The notes: generated by a model not told the origin, from the letters alone. Numbered from the stretch's first letter, positions 44,414 to 54,798 are shown. The stretch is 64,000 bases of DNA from Tropicibacter sp. Alg240-R139 (GCF_900537075.1 NZ_UNRA01000003.1:411082-475081); one strand, 5' to 3'. A program made the numbers and translations.

Positions 44414-47356
44414 ATGGCATCATATAACGCACGCGGTCGCGATCCGTTGTTGGACAGCAACATGCAGGCGGCCATTGAAAGGCGCGGCAAAGAGTTGGCG
44501 GGGGTCGTTCTGGTTCTGGTCGGCTTGGCCTTTGCTGCCATGCTGGGGTCATATACGCCCGAAGATCCAAATTGGATGGTTTCAACCGATGCGCCGATCC
44601 AGAACTGGATGGGCCGAATGGGCGCCTGGATTGCAGGTGTTTTGATGCTGATTATGGGAATGGCCAGCTGGGGCATTCCGATCTTCACCGTCGCTTGGGG
44701 CCTGCGTCTTGCACTTCACCAAGGTGATGATCGGTTCTTTTGGCCGTTGGTATTGTCGCCTTTCTGGCTAGTGACGATTGCGATCTATGCGGCTTCGCTA
44801 ACGCCGAGCGACGAGTGGCTTGCGACGCATCAATACAGTCTTGGCGGGGCAGGCGGCGACTTTTTCCTGAGTGTATTCCTGCTGCTTTTGCCCGTCGGGC
44901 TGCATTTCCTGGTCAAAATAGTGTCGATCCTGGCCGCCATCGCAATGGTATCCATGGGCGTTTTCGTTCTGGGCTTTAGCCGTACCGAGGTGCGCTTTGG
45001 ACTGCGTCGGTTTGTGATTGGGATCATCATGGCCTACGGCGCGGTGATGACGCTTCTGGGGCAGGGGGCATCCGCCACTGTTCACGCAGCCCGCGAGCGC
45101 CAGGCGTTGCGAACCGAGCGCAAGGAAGCCGCCCGTGTTGCCGCAGAGCAGGCAGCGTTCGCCGCGCAAACGGCCGAGGCTGAGGCGGTGATCGAACCAG
45201 AACCATTTGTCGAGCCAGAGCCCGCACCCGCAGTCGAACCCAAAGGGGGCCTGCTTTCGCGCATGCCCAGCCTGATCCGTCGTCCCGAACCGATGCCGGA
45301 ACCCGAACTGGTGGAGCCGCAGCCCGTCGCTGGTGAACAACTCATGCCGGGCGATGATCGGATCAAGTCCAAAATTGCCCAAGTCGTGCGCAACCGCAAA
45401 GAGGCTGCTGGTGCTGTGCCGCCGCAGCCAGACCCCGCACGCCCGCTGACCAAAGGCCGCGGCCGTGGACCGGATCCGCTGGTGCTTGATCCCACTGCGG
45501 GCGGTGATTTCCCGGCCGAGCCACCTTTAACAGCGGCAACACCTGTTGCACCCCAGGTTCAGGTGCAGCCCGTTCAACCTCAGTCGATGTATGTTCAAGA
45601 GTCGACCCCGCAAGCCGTGCCGGAAGATTACGTGCCGATTGACTACACGACCGAAGCCGGGCCTGCGCCGACTTCCCAACCGGAATCCGCACTGGAGCCT
45701 ACGCCTGCTGCAGCGCCCCTCCCCGTTGCTCAACCACGCAAGGCGGTTGTTGAACAACCGGCACGCAAGTCGCCACTGCCCTCACGCCGCGCTCAGGCTG
45801 AAGCTCAGCCAACGTTGGCGTTTGAAGAGACGGCGACCCAGTTCGAATTGCCCCCGCTCAGCCTGCTGGAAAACCCGGTTGAAATTCAACGTCACCACTT
45901 GAGCGACGAAGCACTCGAACAAAACGCGCGGATGCTGGAAAACGTGCTGGATGACTATGGTGTCAAAGGTGAGATCGTGAGCGTTCGCCCAGGCCCCGTT
46001 GTCACCATGTACGAACTGGAGCCCGCGCCGGGCCTTAAGGCAAGCCGTGTCATCGGCCTGGCTGATGATATTGCACGCTCTATGTCGGCCCTTTCGGCAC
46101 GCGTTTCAACCGTGCCGGGACGCTCGGTGATTGGTATCGAACTGCCCAACGAAAACCGCGAAAAGGTTGTCCTGCGCGAAATCCTGGCCAGCCGCGATTT
46201 CGGCGACAGCAACATGAGCCTGCCGCTGGCCTTGGGTAAGAACATTGGCGGTGATTCTGTTGTCGCCAACCTGGCCAAGATGCCCCACCTGCTGATCGCG
46301 GGTACAACCGGTTCAGGTAAGTCGGTAGCCATCAATACAATGATCCTGTCGCTGCTTTACAAGCTGACGCCGGATGAATGTCGTTTGATCATGATCGACC
46401 CCAAGATGCTGGAACTTTCTGTCTATGATGGCATCCCCCATTTGCTGTCCCCGGTTGTGACTGACCCGAAAAAGGCGGTTGTTGCGCTGAAATGGACCGT
46501 GGGCGAGATGGAGGATCGCTATCGCAAGATGTCCAAGATGGGCGTCCGCAACATCGAAGGCTACAATGGCCGCGTGCGCGAAGCTCTGGCCAAGGGCGAG
46601 CTGTTCAGCCGTACCGTTCAAACCGGCTTTGACGATGACACCGGTGAGCCCGTGTTCGAGACGGAGGAGTTCGAGCCCAAGATGTTGCCCTATATCGTCG
46701 TGATCGTCGATGAGATGGCTGATCTGATGATGGTCGCAGGCAAAGAAATCGAGGCCTGCATCCAGCGTCTAGCCCAGATGGCGCGGGCATCGGGTATTCA
46801 CCTGATCATGGCCACTCAGCGTCCATCGGTGGACGTCATCACCGGTACGATCAAGGCGAACTTCCCGACTCGGATTTCGTTTCAGGTCACGTCCAAGATC
46901 GACAGCCGCACCATTTTGGGTGAAATGGGTGCCGAGCAGCTGCTAGGCATGGGCGACATGCTTTATATGGCAGGTGGGGCCAAGATAACCCGATGCCATG
47001 GCCCGTTCGTATCCGATGAAGAGGTTGAAGAGATCGTCAACCACCTCAAGGCGTTTGGCCCACCTGCGTATATGAGCGGCGTGGTCGACGGCCCGGATGA
47101 TGAAAAAGCGGACAGCATCGACACGGTTCTGGGGCTGAACACCGGTGGCAACACCAATGGCGAGGACGCTCTTTATGATTCCGCGGTGGCCATCGTGATC
47201 AAAGATCGAAAATGCTCGACTTCCTACATCCAGCGCAAACTGGCGATCGGCTACAACAAAGCCGCGCGTCTGGTTGAGCAAATGGAGGACGAAGGGCTTG
47301 TGTCGCCAGCAAATCACGTCGGAAAACGCGAAATTCTGGTGCCTGAACAACAGTAA
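44414..47356 (+). CDS. ftsK: DNA translocase FtsK
   Basis: 980 residues. Four to five N-terminal membrane helices ([18 protein letters not shown] onward, about 25-210). A long Pro/Glu-rich linker (about 230-480) is typical. The motor domain has Walker A GTTGSGKS at 630-637 and Walker [15 protein letters not shown]. The C-terminal gamma winged helix ([20 protein letters not shown] to the end) reads polarity sequences. It moves the terminus region at division and activates XerCD. Confidence 0.97.
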   Translation: MASYNARGRDPLLDSNMQAAIERRGKELAGVVLVLVGLAFAAMLGSYTPEDPNWMVSTDAPIQNWMGRMGAWIAGVLMLIMGMASWGIPIFTVAWGLRLALHQGDDRFFWPLVLSPFWLVTIAIYAASLTPSDEWLATHQYSLGGAGGDFFLSVFLLLLPVGLHFLVKIVSILAAIAMVSMGVFVLGFSRTEVRFGLRRFVIGIIMAYGAVMTLLGQGASATVHAARERQALRTERKEAARVAAEQAAFAAQTAEAEAVIEPEPFVEPEPAPAVEPKGGLLSRMPSLIRRPEPMPEPELVEPQPVAGEQLMPGDDRIKSKIAQVVRNRKEAAGAVPPQPDPARPLTKGRGRGPDPLVLDPTAGGDFPAEPPLTAATPVAPQVQVQPVQPQSMYVQESTPQAVPEDYVPIDYTTEAGPAPTSQPESALEPTPAAAPLPVAQPRKAVVEQPARKSPLPSRRAQAEAQPTLAFEETATQFELPPLSLLENPVEIQRHHLSDEALEQNARMLENVLDDYGVKGEIVSVRPGPVVTMYELEPAPGLKASRVIGLADDIARSMSALSARVSTVPGRSVIGIELPNENREKVVLREILASRDFGDSNMSLPLALGKNIGGDSVVANLAKMPHLLIAGTTGSGKSVAINTMILSLLYKLTPDECRLIMIDPKMLELSVYDGIPHLLSPVVTDPKKAVVALKWTVGEMEDRYRKMSKMGVRNIEGYNGRVREALAKGELFSRTVQTGFDDDTGEPVFETEEFEPKMLPYIVVIVDEMADLMMVAGKEIEACIQRLAQMARASGIHLIMATQRPSVDVITGTIKANFPTRISFQVTSKIDSRTILGEMGAEQLLGMGDMLYMAGGAKITRCHGPFVSDEEVEEIVNHLKAFGPPAYMSGVVDGPDDEKADSIDTVLGLNTGGNTNGEDALYDSAVAIVIKDRKCSTSYIQRKLAIGYNKAARLVEQMEDEGLVSPANHVGKREILVPEQQ

Positions 47357-47398
47357 GTTCGGGCTTCCATTCCGGCTGGGGGTGACTATCTAGGGGTT

Positions 47399-47995
47399 AT
47401 GAAACAGTTCGCTTTTGCCATTGCGGTGACCCTTGCCGCTCCGGCGGCCTGGGCCGCTGAAAAACTGCCTTTGTCAGAAATTTCGACCTATCTGAACGGA
47501 TTGAAAACCGTCCAGACGACGATGACACAGATCAACGACGATGGGTCGCTGTCCACCGGCAAGCTGTGGTTGCAGCGTCCCGGTCGGATGCGGTTCGAGT
47601 ACGACCCGCCCGACAGCGCCGTTGTGGTGGCCAAAGGGGGCACGGTGATTATCCACGACCCCAAGTCGAACCAGCCGCCCGAGCAATACCCGCTGAGCAA
47701 GACACCATTGTCGATCATTCTGGCACGGAATGTCGATCTGGCGCGGGCTGGAATGGTGGTGGGGCACGACTTTGATGGAACTTCGACCATCGTGTCGGCG
47801 CAAGATCCTGAAAACCCCGAGTATGGGCGGATTGATCTGTTGTTCACCGGTGATCCGGTCGAGCTGCGCAAATGGGTTGTGCACGATGGAGCAGGGTCAC
47901 GCACGACTGTCATTCTGGGGCCGCTGACCAAGGGCAACAGCCTGAACCAGAATCTGTTCATAGATGGGCAACCGGGCGTTTCTTCGGATCGCTAA
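47399..47995 (+). CDS. lolA: outer-membrane lipoprotein carrier LolA
   Basis: 198 residues with a signal peptide (MKQFAFAIAVTLAAPAAWAA). Carries lipoproteins across the periplasm. The mature half-barrel shows LQRPGRMRFEYDPPDSAVVV, the family's signature, and a hydrophobic lid. It sits 42 nt behind ftsK, as often in proteobacteria. The C-terminal stretch (FIDGQPGVSSDR) is short. Confidence 0.93.
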   Translation: MKQFAFAIAVTLAAPAAWAAEKLPLSEISTYLNGLKTVQTTMTQINDDGSLSTGKLWLQRPGRMRFEYDPPDSAVVVAKGGTVIIHDPKSNQPPEQYPLSKTPLSIILARNVDLARAGMVVGHDFDGTSTIVSAQDPENPEYGRIDLLFTGDPVELRKWVVHDGAGSRTTVILGPLTKGNSLNQNLFIDGQPGVSSDR

Positions 47996-48035
47996 TAGAA
48001 CCAGCGCCCCTGTGTTTACAGCGGCACGTTCACCT

Positions 48036-48626
48036 CTAATATTTGAACCGTCCGCAGGTGTTCAGCTGCTTGCGGTACATCTCGCCTCGTGCGGCGACCT
48101 TGTCAGCGGTGCGCAGCAACCACGATTTGCCGCGATAGGTGCCGCGCGCATAACCGGTGTGGCCTTCGTGATAGGCCAGATACTGATTGCGGGTGTCTGT
48201 CATGGCAATGCCGTTGCGCCTGTTGCTTGTGGCCATGTACCAGCCCATGAAATCCGAGGCATCGCTCATCCGGTCACGTCGGGCCCGGCGGCTGCGGGTT
48301 TCTTTCTTGTACTGGTCCCAGGTGCCGTCAAGCGCCTGACTATAACCATACGCACTGCTTTGACGTCCCATCGGAAGAACGCCGAGAACGTATTTGTGCG
48401 GCGTACGTGCATCTGACCGATAGCGGCTTTCTTGATAGATTGTCGCCATCTGGACATGCACGGGCACACCCCATTTGCGTTCGGTCCTTTTGAACGCCTT
48501 AATGTATTCCGGGCGCTGTTTGGCAATGCTGCAGGCATTGTCCAGATTGCGCGGAGGGGCCTTCGACCCGCCGCCGCAAGCTGCGACCAGCAACACGACC
48601 ATCAATACGCAAAGAGATCTGCTCAT
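48036..48626 (-). CDS. lytic transglycosylase-like SLT-domain lipoprotein
   Basis: 196 residues from the ATG at 48626 (AAGAGGCAG). A lipoprotein signal (MSRSLCVLMVVLLVAAC, Cys 17) puts it in the outer membrane. The SLT fold has the catalytic-Glu motif QMATIYQESRYRSDA, and later SSAYGYSQALDGTWDQYK and YLAYHEGHTGYARGTY. Likely cleaves peptidoglycan. The tail after the domain is short. Convergent with lolA. Confidence 0.9.
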   Translation of the reverse strand: MSRSLCVLMVVLLVAACGGGSKAPPRNLDNACSIAKQRPEYIKAFKRTERKWGVPVHVQMATIYQESRYRSDARTPHKYVLGVLPMGRQSSAYGYSQALDGTWDQYKKETRSRRARRDRMSDASDFMGWYMATSNRRNGIAMTDTRNQYLAYHEGHTGYARGTYRGKSWLLRTADKVAARGEMYRKQLNTCGRFKY

Positions 48627-48703
48627 CTGCCTCTTGCCTTTTTTGCAAGATATTAACTTATTTCCACAGCGGCGCAAATCACATTCGCGGGTAAGTCGTT
48701 AGG

Positions 48704-49585
48704 TCAGAGGACAAATGCCAAAACAACTGGCATCGCCATTATCGACAACACAGTAGAGGCTACAGTCATCCCCGCCACAGAGTTGGAATCAGCTCCGAAC
48801 CGTTCTGCCAACAGATACGAGGTGACAGCAACCGGCGTCGCGAATTGTACGATCAAAACACCAGCGGCCACTTTACCCAGCTCGAAATACTCGGCCACGG
48901 ACCAACCCAAAGACACGCAGACAATCAGCTTGATTGCCGACAGCGCAATCGCGGGGCCAATGTTGCCGGGTGTCAGGCGGGCCACGGCGACGCCGAGTGT
49001 GATCAGCATCATCGGAACCGCCATCTGCCCCATCAAGCTCAGGCCATTTGTTAGGAAAGTTGGCGTTTCCCACCCCAGCCACAGAAACACTGCACCCAGA
49101 ATTGTGGCCCAGACCATCGGCTCGCGTACGACCTTGGCGAACGACCCCTGACCCGCGACCAGGTAAATGCCATAGGTGAAAGACCAAAGCGCAGTCACAG
49201 ACAGAAAAACGACCGCATAGCCAAGACCTGCGTCCCCAAAGGCAAAAATGCACAACGGCAAGCCCAGATTGCCCGTGTTGCCAAAAACCAGGGGCGACAG
49301 ATAGGTACGTTGGTTCAGGCCTGTGACTTTGACAAAGATCCAGAACACCACGGACAGGGCCAGATTCCCGATTACAGTTGCGATCGTGAACACGCCGAGA
49401 TCATCACCAGAAATCTCGGTCTGCATGAGTGCAACAAAGATCAGGCTTGGCACCGCCAGCGTCATTGCAAAGCGCGTGATGAACTGAATTCGATACTCGA
49501 ATCCCAGTTTCACCCAGGTAAATCCAACCGCCGCCAGCATAAAAACCGGGGCGACAATTTCCAGGACTGTCAAGGCAAGGTTCAC
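48704..49585 (-). CDS. AEC-family (auxin efflux carrier-like) transporter
   Basis: 293 residues with about ten hydrophobic helices and the AEC layout (VLEIVAPVFMLAAVGFTWVK, VFGNTGNLGLPLCIFAFGD, and a matching C-terminal half). Bacterial members carry malate, amino acids or other small acids. Starts at a GTG with AAGGAAAC seven nt upstream. Substrate unknown. Divergent from hspQ. Confidence 0.92.
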   Translation of the reverse strand: MNLALTVLEIVAPVFMLAAVGFTWVKLGFEYRIQFITRFAMTLAVPSLIFVALMQTEISGDDLGVFTIATVIGNLALSVVFWIFVKVTGLNQRTYLSPLVFGNTGNLGLPLCIFAFGDAGLGYAVVFLSVTALWSFTYGIYLVAGQGSFAKVVREPMVWATILGAVFLWLGWETPTFLTNGLSLMGQMAVPMMLITLGVAVARLTPGNIGPAIALSAIKLIVCVSLGWSVAEYFELGKVAAGVLIVQFATPVAVTSYLLAERFGADSNSVAGMTVASTVLSIMAMPVVLAFVL

Positions 49586-49670
49586 AGACTGTTTCCTTAA
49601 ATTTCAGTACAATTGTTGGACAAATACGTCGCGTTAAGGGTAGTAACAGTGCACGGGGGCTGAAACTGCA

Positions 49671-49997
49671 ATGCTAAAAACGCGCGCAAAATATCATTTG
49701 GGCCAAGTGGTTCGCCACAAGCGTCATCCGTTTCGCGGAGTGATTTTTGATGTCGATCCGGAATTCTCCAATACCGAAGAATGGTATCAGGCGATTCCTG
49801 AAGACAGCCGACCTCTGAAGGATCAACCATTCTATCATCTATTAGCTGAAAACGACCAAAGCTATTACGTTGCATACGTGTCCGAGCAGAACCTTGTTGC
49901 GGATTATTCGGGCGAGCCGGTGGATCATCCGGACATTCCCGACATGTTCGGACCATTTCAAGACGGCTCGTATCCGCTTCACTTTCAGTTGAACTAA
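49671..49997 (+). CDS. hspQ: heat-shock protein HspQ (hemimethylated-DNA-binding family)
   Basis: 108 residues. Fits YccV/HspQ: KYHLGQVVRHKRHPFRGVIFDVDPEF, NTEEWYQAIP, and QPFYHLLAENDQSYYVAYVSEQNLV. In E. coli HspQ modulates Lon and DnaA turnover. No standard heat-shock promoter was found upstream. Ends in a hairpin shared with the convergent ggt gene. Confidence 0.93.
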   Translation: MLKTRAKYHLGQVVRHKRHPFRGVIFDVDPEFSNTEEWYQAIPEDSRPLKDQPFYHLLAENDQSYYVAYVSEQNLVADYSGEPVDHPDIPDMFGPFQDGSYPLHFQLN

Positions 49998-50004
49998 GGT
50001 GCCC

Positions 50005-50020
50005 CGCCCGTGATCGGGCG
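50005..50020. terminator. hairpin between convergent hspQ and ggt
   Basis: Six-base-pair stem CGCCCG / CGGGCG with a TGAT loop, in the 35-nt gap. No T run on either side. Confidence 0.45.
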
Positions 50021-50032
50021 AGTCGGACCCAA

Positions 50033-51610
50033 TTAATAGCCCAATGCACACCCATCCTTACGGGGATCGCTGGCACCTTCCAGGACACCAGTGTCGTGGA
50101 TGCGGATGGCCTGAGCACCGCCAAGAGCGGTGTCCGGGACGACCACAGTGTGACCTATGTCCGCCAGTTCTTGCCGAACCTCGTCACTGTATCCGCGCTC
50201 GACTTTGACGATGGCCCCATCTGCAAAAGCGCGAGGGGCGTCCACTGCCTGTTGCAGGTCCATGTTGAAATCAACCAAGTTGCTCAGGAACCGAGCGTGC
50301 CCAGTGGGTTGATATGCGCCGCCCATCACTCCAAACGGCATGGTGACGCGTCCGTTCTCGGCCAGCATTCCAGGAATGATTGTGTGCATCGGGCGTTTGC
50401 CGCCGCTCAATTCGTTGGGATGCCCGGGTTCAAGGGTGAACCCTGCACCGCGGTTTTGCAGCAGAATACCAAATTTGTCCGACGCGATGCCCGATCCAAA
50501 CCCGTGGAAGATCGAATAGATCAGCGACACTGCCATACCGTCCCGATCTACAACTGTGATATAGATCGTGTCCTTGTGAACTGCTTCGCTGACGTCTGCT
50601 GGTGCCGCCATTGCACGTTTCGGGTCGATCAGAGCGGCGAGCTTTTGTGCAGTGCCCACGGACAGCATATGCTCCAGGCGCGCAGTGTGGTCGGGGTCAG
50701 CAATGAAGCGGTTGCGAGCGTCGTAGGCCAGTTTGGCGGCTTCGGCTTCGATATGCGCACGCTCAGACCCCAATGGATTCATGCCCGCGATGTCGAATTG
50801 CTTGAGGATGTTGAGCATCAGGATCGCAGTCGCCCCTTGCCCGTTGGGTGGATGTTCGATCAGGTCGACGCCTTTGTAGTCCCCACTTATCGGCGCCGCA
50901 GACATGTCACAGGGGGCGGCAAAATCCTCGGCGGTGTGAACCCCGCCAAGCGCCTGAAGCGCTGCGACCATATCGTCGGCAATCTCTCCGGAATAAAACG
51001 CATCGCGCCCCGATTTGGCGATGCGACGCAGGGCTTCGGCTTGCCCCGGAGCGCTGAAAATCTGCCCGCGCTGGAATGCCTTGCCGTTGGATAGATATTT
51101 GGTCCGTGCGCCGCCCTGTAGTGTGCCGGCACCATTCGCCCAATCAAATGCGACCCGGGCGGCGACCGGAACACCTTGGTCGGCATAGTGGATCGCTGGC
51201 TGCAGAATGGCGTCCAAACCTAGCCTACCCGCAGTTTCAGATAGATGGCAAAACGCGTCGATCGCGCGCGGAATAGTCACCGCATCCGGGCTGGTAAGTG
51301 GAACCGTTTCATGCCCGGCGTCTCGTAAGCGGTCCGCCGATGCCCTGGCAGGTGCATGCCCCGATCCGTTCAGCGCCTTGACGTCGCCAGACCTGGGGTC
51401 CGAATACAAAACAAAGCAATCCCCGCCAGTCCCGGTCATCTGCGGTTCGCAAATTCCCAGAACAATCGCCCCGGCAATTGCCGCATCCATGGCGTTGCCG
51501 CCGCGTTTTAGGGTATCGATGGCCACTTGGGCACCCAGAGGGTGCGAAGTGGCGCACATTCCATTTGTCGCGAGAACCTCGGACCGGCCGGGCATGTGAA
51601 AGTCACGCAT
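50033..51610 (-). CDS. ggt: gamma-glutamyltransferase family protein
   Basis: 525 residues from the ATG at 51610 (AAGGGAG site). Autoproteolytic Ntn-hydrolase fold: the nucleophile threonine aligns with T348 in HKDTIYITVVDRDG (five residues before VVD, as in E. coli). GTGGDCFVLY and DIEHPPNGQG-like stretches bind the glutamyl group. There is no signal peptide, so this is a cytoplasmic form, unlike the periplasmic E. coli enzyme. It could act on gamma-glutamyl compounds or as a cephalosporin acylase-like hydrolase. Confidence 0.9.
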   Translation of the reverse strand: MRDFHMPGRSEVLATNGMCATSHPLGAQVAIDTLKRGGNAMDAAIAGAIVLGICEPQMTGTGGDCFVLYSDPRSGDVKALNGSGHAPARASADRLRDAGHETVPLTSPDAVTIPRAIDAFCHLSETAGRLGLDAILQPAIHYADQGVPVAARVAFDWANGAGTLQGGARTKYLSNGKAFQRGQIFSAPGQAEALRRIAKSGRDAFYSGEIADDMVAALQALGGVHTAEDFAAPCDMSAAPISGDYKGVDLIEHPPNGQGATAILMLNILKQFDIAGMNPLGSERAHIEAEAAKLAYDARNRFIADPDHTARLEHMLSVGTAQKLAALIDPKRAMAAPADVSEAVHKDTIYITVVDRDGMAVSLIYSIFHGFGSGIASDKFGILLQNRGAGFTLEPGHPNELSGGKRPMHTIIPGMLAENGRVTMPFGVMGGAYQPTGHARFLSNLVDFNMDLQQAVDAPRAFADGAIVKVERGYSDEVRQELADIGHTVVVPDTALGGAQAIRIHDTGVLEGASDPRKDGCALGY

Positions 51611-51830
51611 GGATTGGATCTCCCTTCCTTCAGGCACGACATTAAGTCGCGCGTGGCGAAGGTCAATCACGCTGACGTTTGTTTTGGGGGATAGTCCTCG
51701 GTGTCGCGCACTGGGTGGGGGCTGTTACGCGCAACACCGAGGGAAGCCAATTTGCAGCTACATCTCATTTATGTTGCTGGTTTGCGGCGCGAGTGCGGAG
51801 CGATTGCGGCGTTATTGTGGCGCGCGGTAT

Positions 51831-52271
51831 TCAAGTCAGATCAAAACCCATCGACAGACGGTTGTGACCGTTTAAGCGGTCGTAACGAATATCGCTGGTC
51901 AGCTGCCGGATCAGGAACCAACCAAATCCCCCCTCAGGCAGATCCTGCTTGTTCTCGGTAATGATCGCCGGAGCGCCCTTTGGTAACTCGCCAGCAGGCA
52001 AAGGTACCCCTTTGTCCGAAATTCTGATATCCAGCCGACTCTGCTGGAACGAGCAGATTACCCGAATGCGACCCGGCTCAACTCCTGCGTAAGCGTGTTC
52101 CACAATGTTGTTGATCGCCTCTGCCAAGGCAATTTCTATGTCGCCAGCGGTTTCTTCGGATACACCCTGAAGCCTCAGTTCCTGCGCTACAGCGCAGATT
52201 CCACTACGCGCTTCCAACTCGGTTGCACGAAAGGATAAGGCAAATTTGCCTTGCTTCCCAATCTCGGTCAC
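51831..52271 (-). CDS. serine-protein-kinase-type ATPase (RsbW-like anti-sigma factor)
   Basis: 146 residues, GTG start with GGAGG seven nt upstream. A HATPase fold like the RsbW/SpoIIAB family: the N-box is EIALAEAINNIVEHAY (N54, N55), followed by the G-rich ATP lid PEGGFGWFLIRQL. It lies just downstream of a STAS-domain gene (24 nt apart), a partner-switch arrangement. No sigma factor or PP2C phosphatase is nearby, so the target is unknown. Confidence 0.9.
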   Translation of the reverse strand: MTEIGKQGKFALSFRATELEARSGICAVAQELRLQGVSEETAGDIEIALAEAINNIVEHAYAGVEPGRIRVICSFQQSRLDIRISDKGVPLPAGELPKGAPAIITENKQDLPEGGFGWFLIRQLTSDIRYDRLNGHNRLSMGFDLT

Positions 52272-52295
52272 GGTGCCGCCTCCGATCCGTTTGAA

Positions 52296-52637
52296 TTAAT
52301 GGTCTGCGGTAGCTGCCAGAGCGTCGTCCAAAGATGGAAACAGATTGAACACGGTATCCATGCGGGTCAATCGAAAGACCTTGTCAACCACAGGGGTAAG
52401 GCCGGCCAGATCGAGATTGCGGTTCGCTTCCAATTGCTTCATCGAAGCGACAATCGCCCCCAGCCCGCTGGAATCGATGAATTTCACGGTGGACAGATCC
52501 AGGATGACCCGATCTGGTCCGCCTTCGGTTTCCGTGCGCATGTCTTCCTTGAATTGGATAGCCATAGCGGCGTCGATGCGATCGGCGTTCACTGTGATGA
52601 TCCGCGCGTGATCGGTTACGGTGCTTGTCAGGCTCAT
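52296..52637 (-). CDS. STAS-domain anti-sigma-factor antagonist (RsbV-like)
   Basis: 113 residues of a single STAS domain. The phospho-acceptor motif FIDSSGLGAI places the likely serine at S57. In such systems the unphosphorylated form releases the kinase/anti-sigma factor encoded next to it. First gene of the pair, divergent from the thiolase gene by 93 bp. Confidence 0.92.
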   Translation of the reverse strand: MSLTSTVTDHARIITVNADRIDAAMAIQFKEDMRTETEGGPDRVILDLSTVKFIDSSGLGAIVASMKQLEANRNLDLAGLTPVVDKVFRLTRMDTVFNLFPSLDDALAATADH

Positions 52638-52730
52638 GACTATTCCTCAGGTGGCGTTTGTCTTGGTCGTAGGCTAAATGACAATCCTTACCAATCAGTA
52701 TTCATGATCAGGACTTTGGAGGAGGAGCTC

Positions 52731-53903
52731 ATGAAAGAGGTTGTCATCGCCGGGGCTGCACGCACACCGATGGGTGGATTTCAGGGCGCATTTGACGGGG
52801 TCAAAGCCACAGAACTGGGTGGGGCCGCGATTCGGGCGGCGCTGTCGGGGGCTGGCACAGATACGGTGGACGAGGTCCTGATGGGATGCGTTTTGCCAGG
52901 CGGGCAGGGACAGGCCCCTGCGCGCCAGGCCGGATTTGCTGGGGGCCTGGGCGAAGAGGTGCCCGCGACAACCCTGAACAAAATGTGCGGTTCGGGCATG
53001 AAGGCGGCGATGATGGCATTTGACCAAATCGCTCTGGGCCACGCCGACACAATGATCGTCGGCGGGATGGAAAGCATGTCCACCGCGCCCTACTTGCTGC
53101 CCAAAATGCGCGGCGGCGCCCGCCTTGGTCATGGCCAGGTGGTCGATCACATGTTTTTGGACGGGCTTGAGGACGCCTATGACAAGGGCCGATTGATGGG
53201 CACTTTTGCAGAAGATTGCGCCGAAACTTATCAATTCACGCGCGAGGCACAGGACGAATATGCGCTTGAGTCATTGTCGAACGCGCTCGAGGCGCAAGAC
53301 AGTGGCGCGTTCGATGGTGAAATCGCGCCCGTGACGATCAAGACCCGCAAGGGAGAGGTCATCGTCGATGCCGACGAGCAGCCAAAATCGGCGCGCCCAG
53401 ACAAGATTCCGACACTGAAACCCGCCTTCCGCAAGGATGGTACGGTGACGGCAGCCAACGCCTCCTCGATCTCGGATGGCGCCGCAGCCCTGGTGCTGGC
53501 ATCAGCAAACGCGGCCAAAGACCAGGGTCTTACCGTCCGAGCCCGTATTCTGGGTCATGCCAGCCACGCGCAGGCGCCGGGTTTGTTCACCACAGCGCCG
53601 GTCCCGGCCGCTAAGAAGTTGCTCGACCGCCTGGGCTGGACCACTGACGACGTCGATCTGTGGGAGGTCAACGAAGCCTTTGCAGTGGTTCCCATGGCCT
53701 TCATGCGCGAAATGGGGCTCTCGCGCGACAAGGTGAATGTGAACGGTGGCGCTTGCGCGCTGGGCCACCCGATTGGCGCGTCCGGCGCGCGAATCATGGT
53801 CACCCTTCTCAACGCCTTGGAAAAGCGTGATCTCAAGCGCGGGATTGCTGCGATTTGTATCGGCGGCGGAGAAGGCACTGCCATCGCGATCGAGCGGATT
53901 TGA
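52731..53903 (+). CDS. acetyl-CoA C-acyltransferase (thiolase)
   Basis: 390 residues from the ATG at 52731 behind GGAGGAGG. Condenses or cleaves acyl-CoA. Nucleophile C86 (LNKMCGSGMKAAMM), NEAFA loop, and C-terminal GGACALGHPIGASGARI with the second active Cys and His. Could serve beta-oxidation or acetoacetyl-CoA formation for polyhydroxybutyrate. The long upstream frame overlaps the STAS gene and is not real. Confidence 0.95.
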   Translation: MKEVVIAGAARTPMGGFQGAFDGVKATELGGAAIRAALSGAGTDTVDEVLMGCVLPGGQGQAPARQAGFAGGLGEEVPATTLNKMCGSGMKAAMMAFDQIALGHADTMIVGGMESMSTAPYLLPKMRGGARLGHGQVVDHMFLDGLEDAYDKGRLMGTFAEDCAETYQFTREAQDEYALESLSNALEAQDSGAFDGEIAPVTIKTRKGEVIVDADEQPKSARPDKIPTLKPAFRKDGTVTAANASSISDGAAALVLASANAAKDQGLTVRARILGHASHAQAPGLFTTAPVPAAKKLLDRLGWTTDDVDLWEVNEAFAVVPMAFMREMGLSRDKVNVNGGACALGHPIGASGARIMVTLLNALEKRDLKRGIAAICIGGGEGTAIAIERI

Positions 53904-53997
53904 CCCTATTTTTTGTTTCAAATACGGCGGGGGTGAATTGAGCCTTCAACTCAAGAGGGGACAATGCCCCTGATCCCTTTCAAAAGCGGAGCACGAC

Positions 53998-54450
53998 ATG
54001 CGCGCGAACTATGACACGCTGACAGCAACCATCGCCTCGCTCACCGAGCGTGAAACAGACGTGGTTGCCTTGATGGCCACGGTGACCTGTGAAATCCACC
54101 ATTCAGACGATCGGTTCGATTGGACGGGCTTTTATCGCGTGACCGAGCCTGAATTGCTCAAAATAGGCCCGTATCAAGGTGGGCACGGGTGCCTTGTCAT
54201 CCCGTTTGCGCGCGGCGTGTGCGGGATTGCGGCGCGTACTGGAGAGGTGCAGCTGGTGGCGGATGTCGAGGCGTTTCCGGGCCATATCGCATGCGCCAGT
54301 TCAACCCGGTCCGAATTGGTTTTGCCAGTACACAACGTCAAAGGTGAGGTGATCGCCGTCTTTGACATAGACAGTGATCAACCTGATGCCTTCACCCAGG
54401 AAGACGCCGATGCACTGTCATCAATCTTGTCACAGGTATTTGCCCGCTAG
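53998..54450 (+). CDS. free methionine-(R)-sulfoxide reductase (GAF domain)
   Basis: 150 residues, one GAF domain. Cysteines C65, C75 and C99 stand 10 and 24 residues apart, the same spacing as Cys84, Cys94 and Cys118 of E. coli fRMsr (GHGCLVI, GVCGIAA, HIACASSTRSE). WTGFYRV and the Ser/Glu of SSTRSELVLPV fit the family. Repairs oxidised free methionine. Its last 21 nt overlap the convergent DUF1294 gene. Confidence 0.93.
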   Translation: MRANYDTLTATIASLTERETDVVALMATVTCEIHHSDDRFDWTGFYRVTEPELLKIGPYQGGHGCLVIPFARGVCGIAARTGEVQLVADVEAFPGHIACASSTRSELVLPVHNVKGEVIAVFDIDSDQPDAFTQEDADALSSILSQVFAR

Positions 54451-54717
54451 AATCATGCCGACGGTAATCTGAAACAACAGAATTGAAAGCAGCCATCGTG
54501 AAAATGGCTGCTTTTTTGTTTTGTGCCGAAACAGCCAGCGCGACAGATACGCCGCTGGTGACCCACCCAAAACAGCCAGCCAAAGCAGAAAATGCTCTGG
54601 CACCCGACGCCACTTCCAACGCGCACATAACTTGTCCCAGGCAAAGAGCACCAGGGTCAAGCCATTGATGGCCCAGACATAAATGATGGCGTTCCAGAGG
54701 AGTGAATTCTGTTCCAT
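54430..54717 (-). CDS. DUF1294 membrane protein
   Basis: 95 residues from MEQNSLLWNAIIYVWA; an upstream ATG adds eight residues. Two to three hydrophobic helices (AIIYVWAINGLTLVLFAWDK, LLWLAVLGGSPAAYL) and the DUF1294 signature LFAWDKLCAR / HKTKKQPF. Short integral membrane protein of unknown role. 3' end overlaps the fRMsr gene. Confidence 0.85.
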   Translation of the reverse strand: MEQNSLLWNAIIYVWAINGLTLVLFAWDKLCARWKWRRVPEHFLLWLAVLGGSPAAYLSRWLFRHKTKKQPFSRWLLSILLFQITVGMILAGKYL

Positions 54718-54798
54718 TTGTCCGCACACATGAGGCAGCAATCAGAAAGTTTCAATGCCTGTGAAAAAACACTTGGAATTTTCATGGATTCGGGTAGT

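Noticed and set aside
50096-51094. 332-codon plus-strand frame
   Set aside because: Antisense to the gamma-glutamyltransferase gene, no domain and no ribosome site.
51609-51875. 88-codon plus-strand frame in the ggt/RsbW gap
   Set aside because: No ribosome site or homology; the 220-bp gap otherwise shows nothing convincing.
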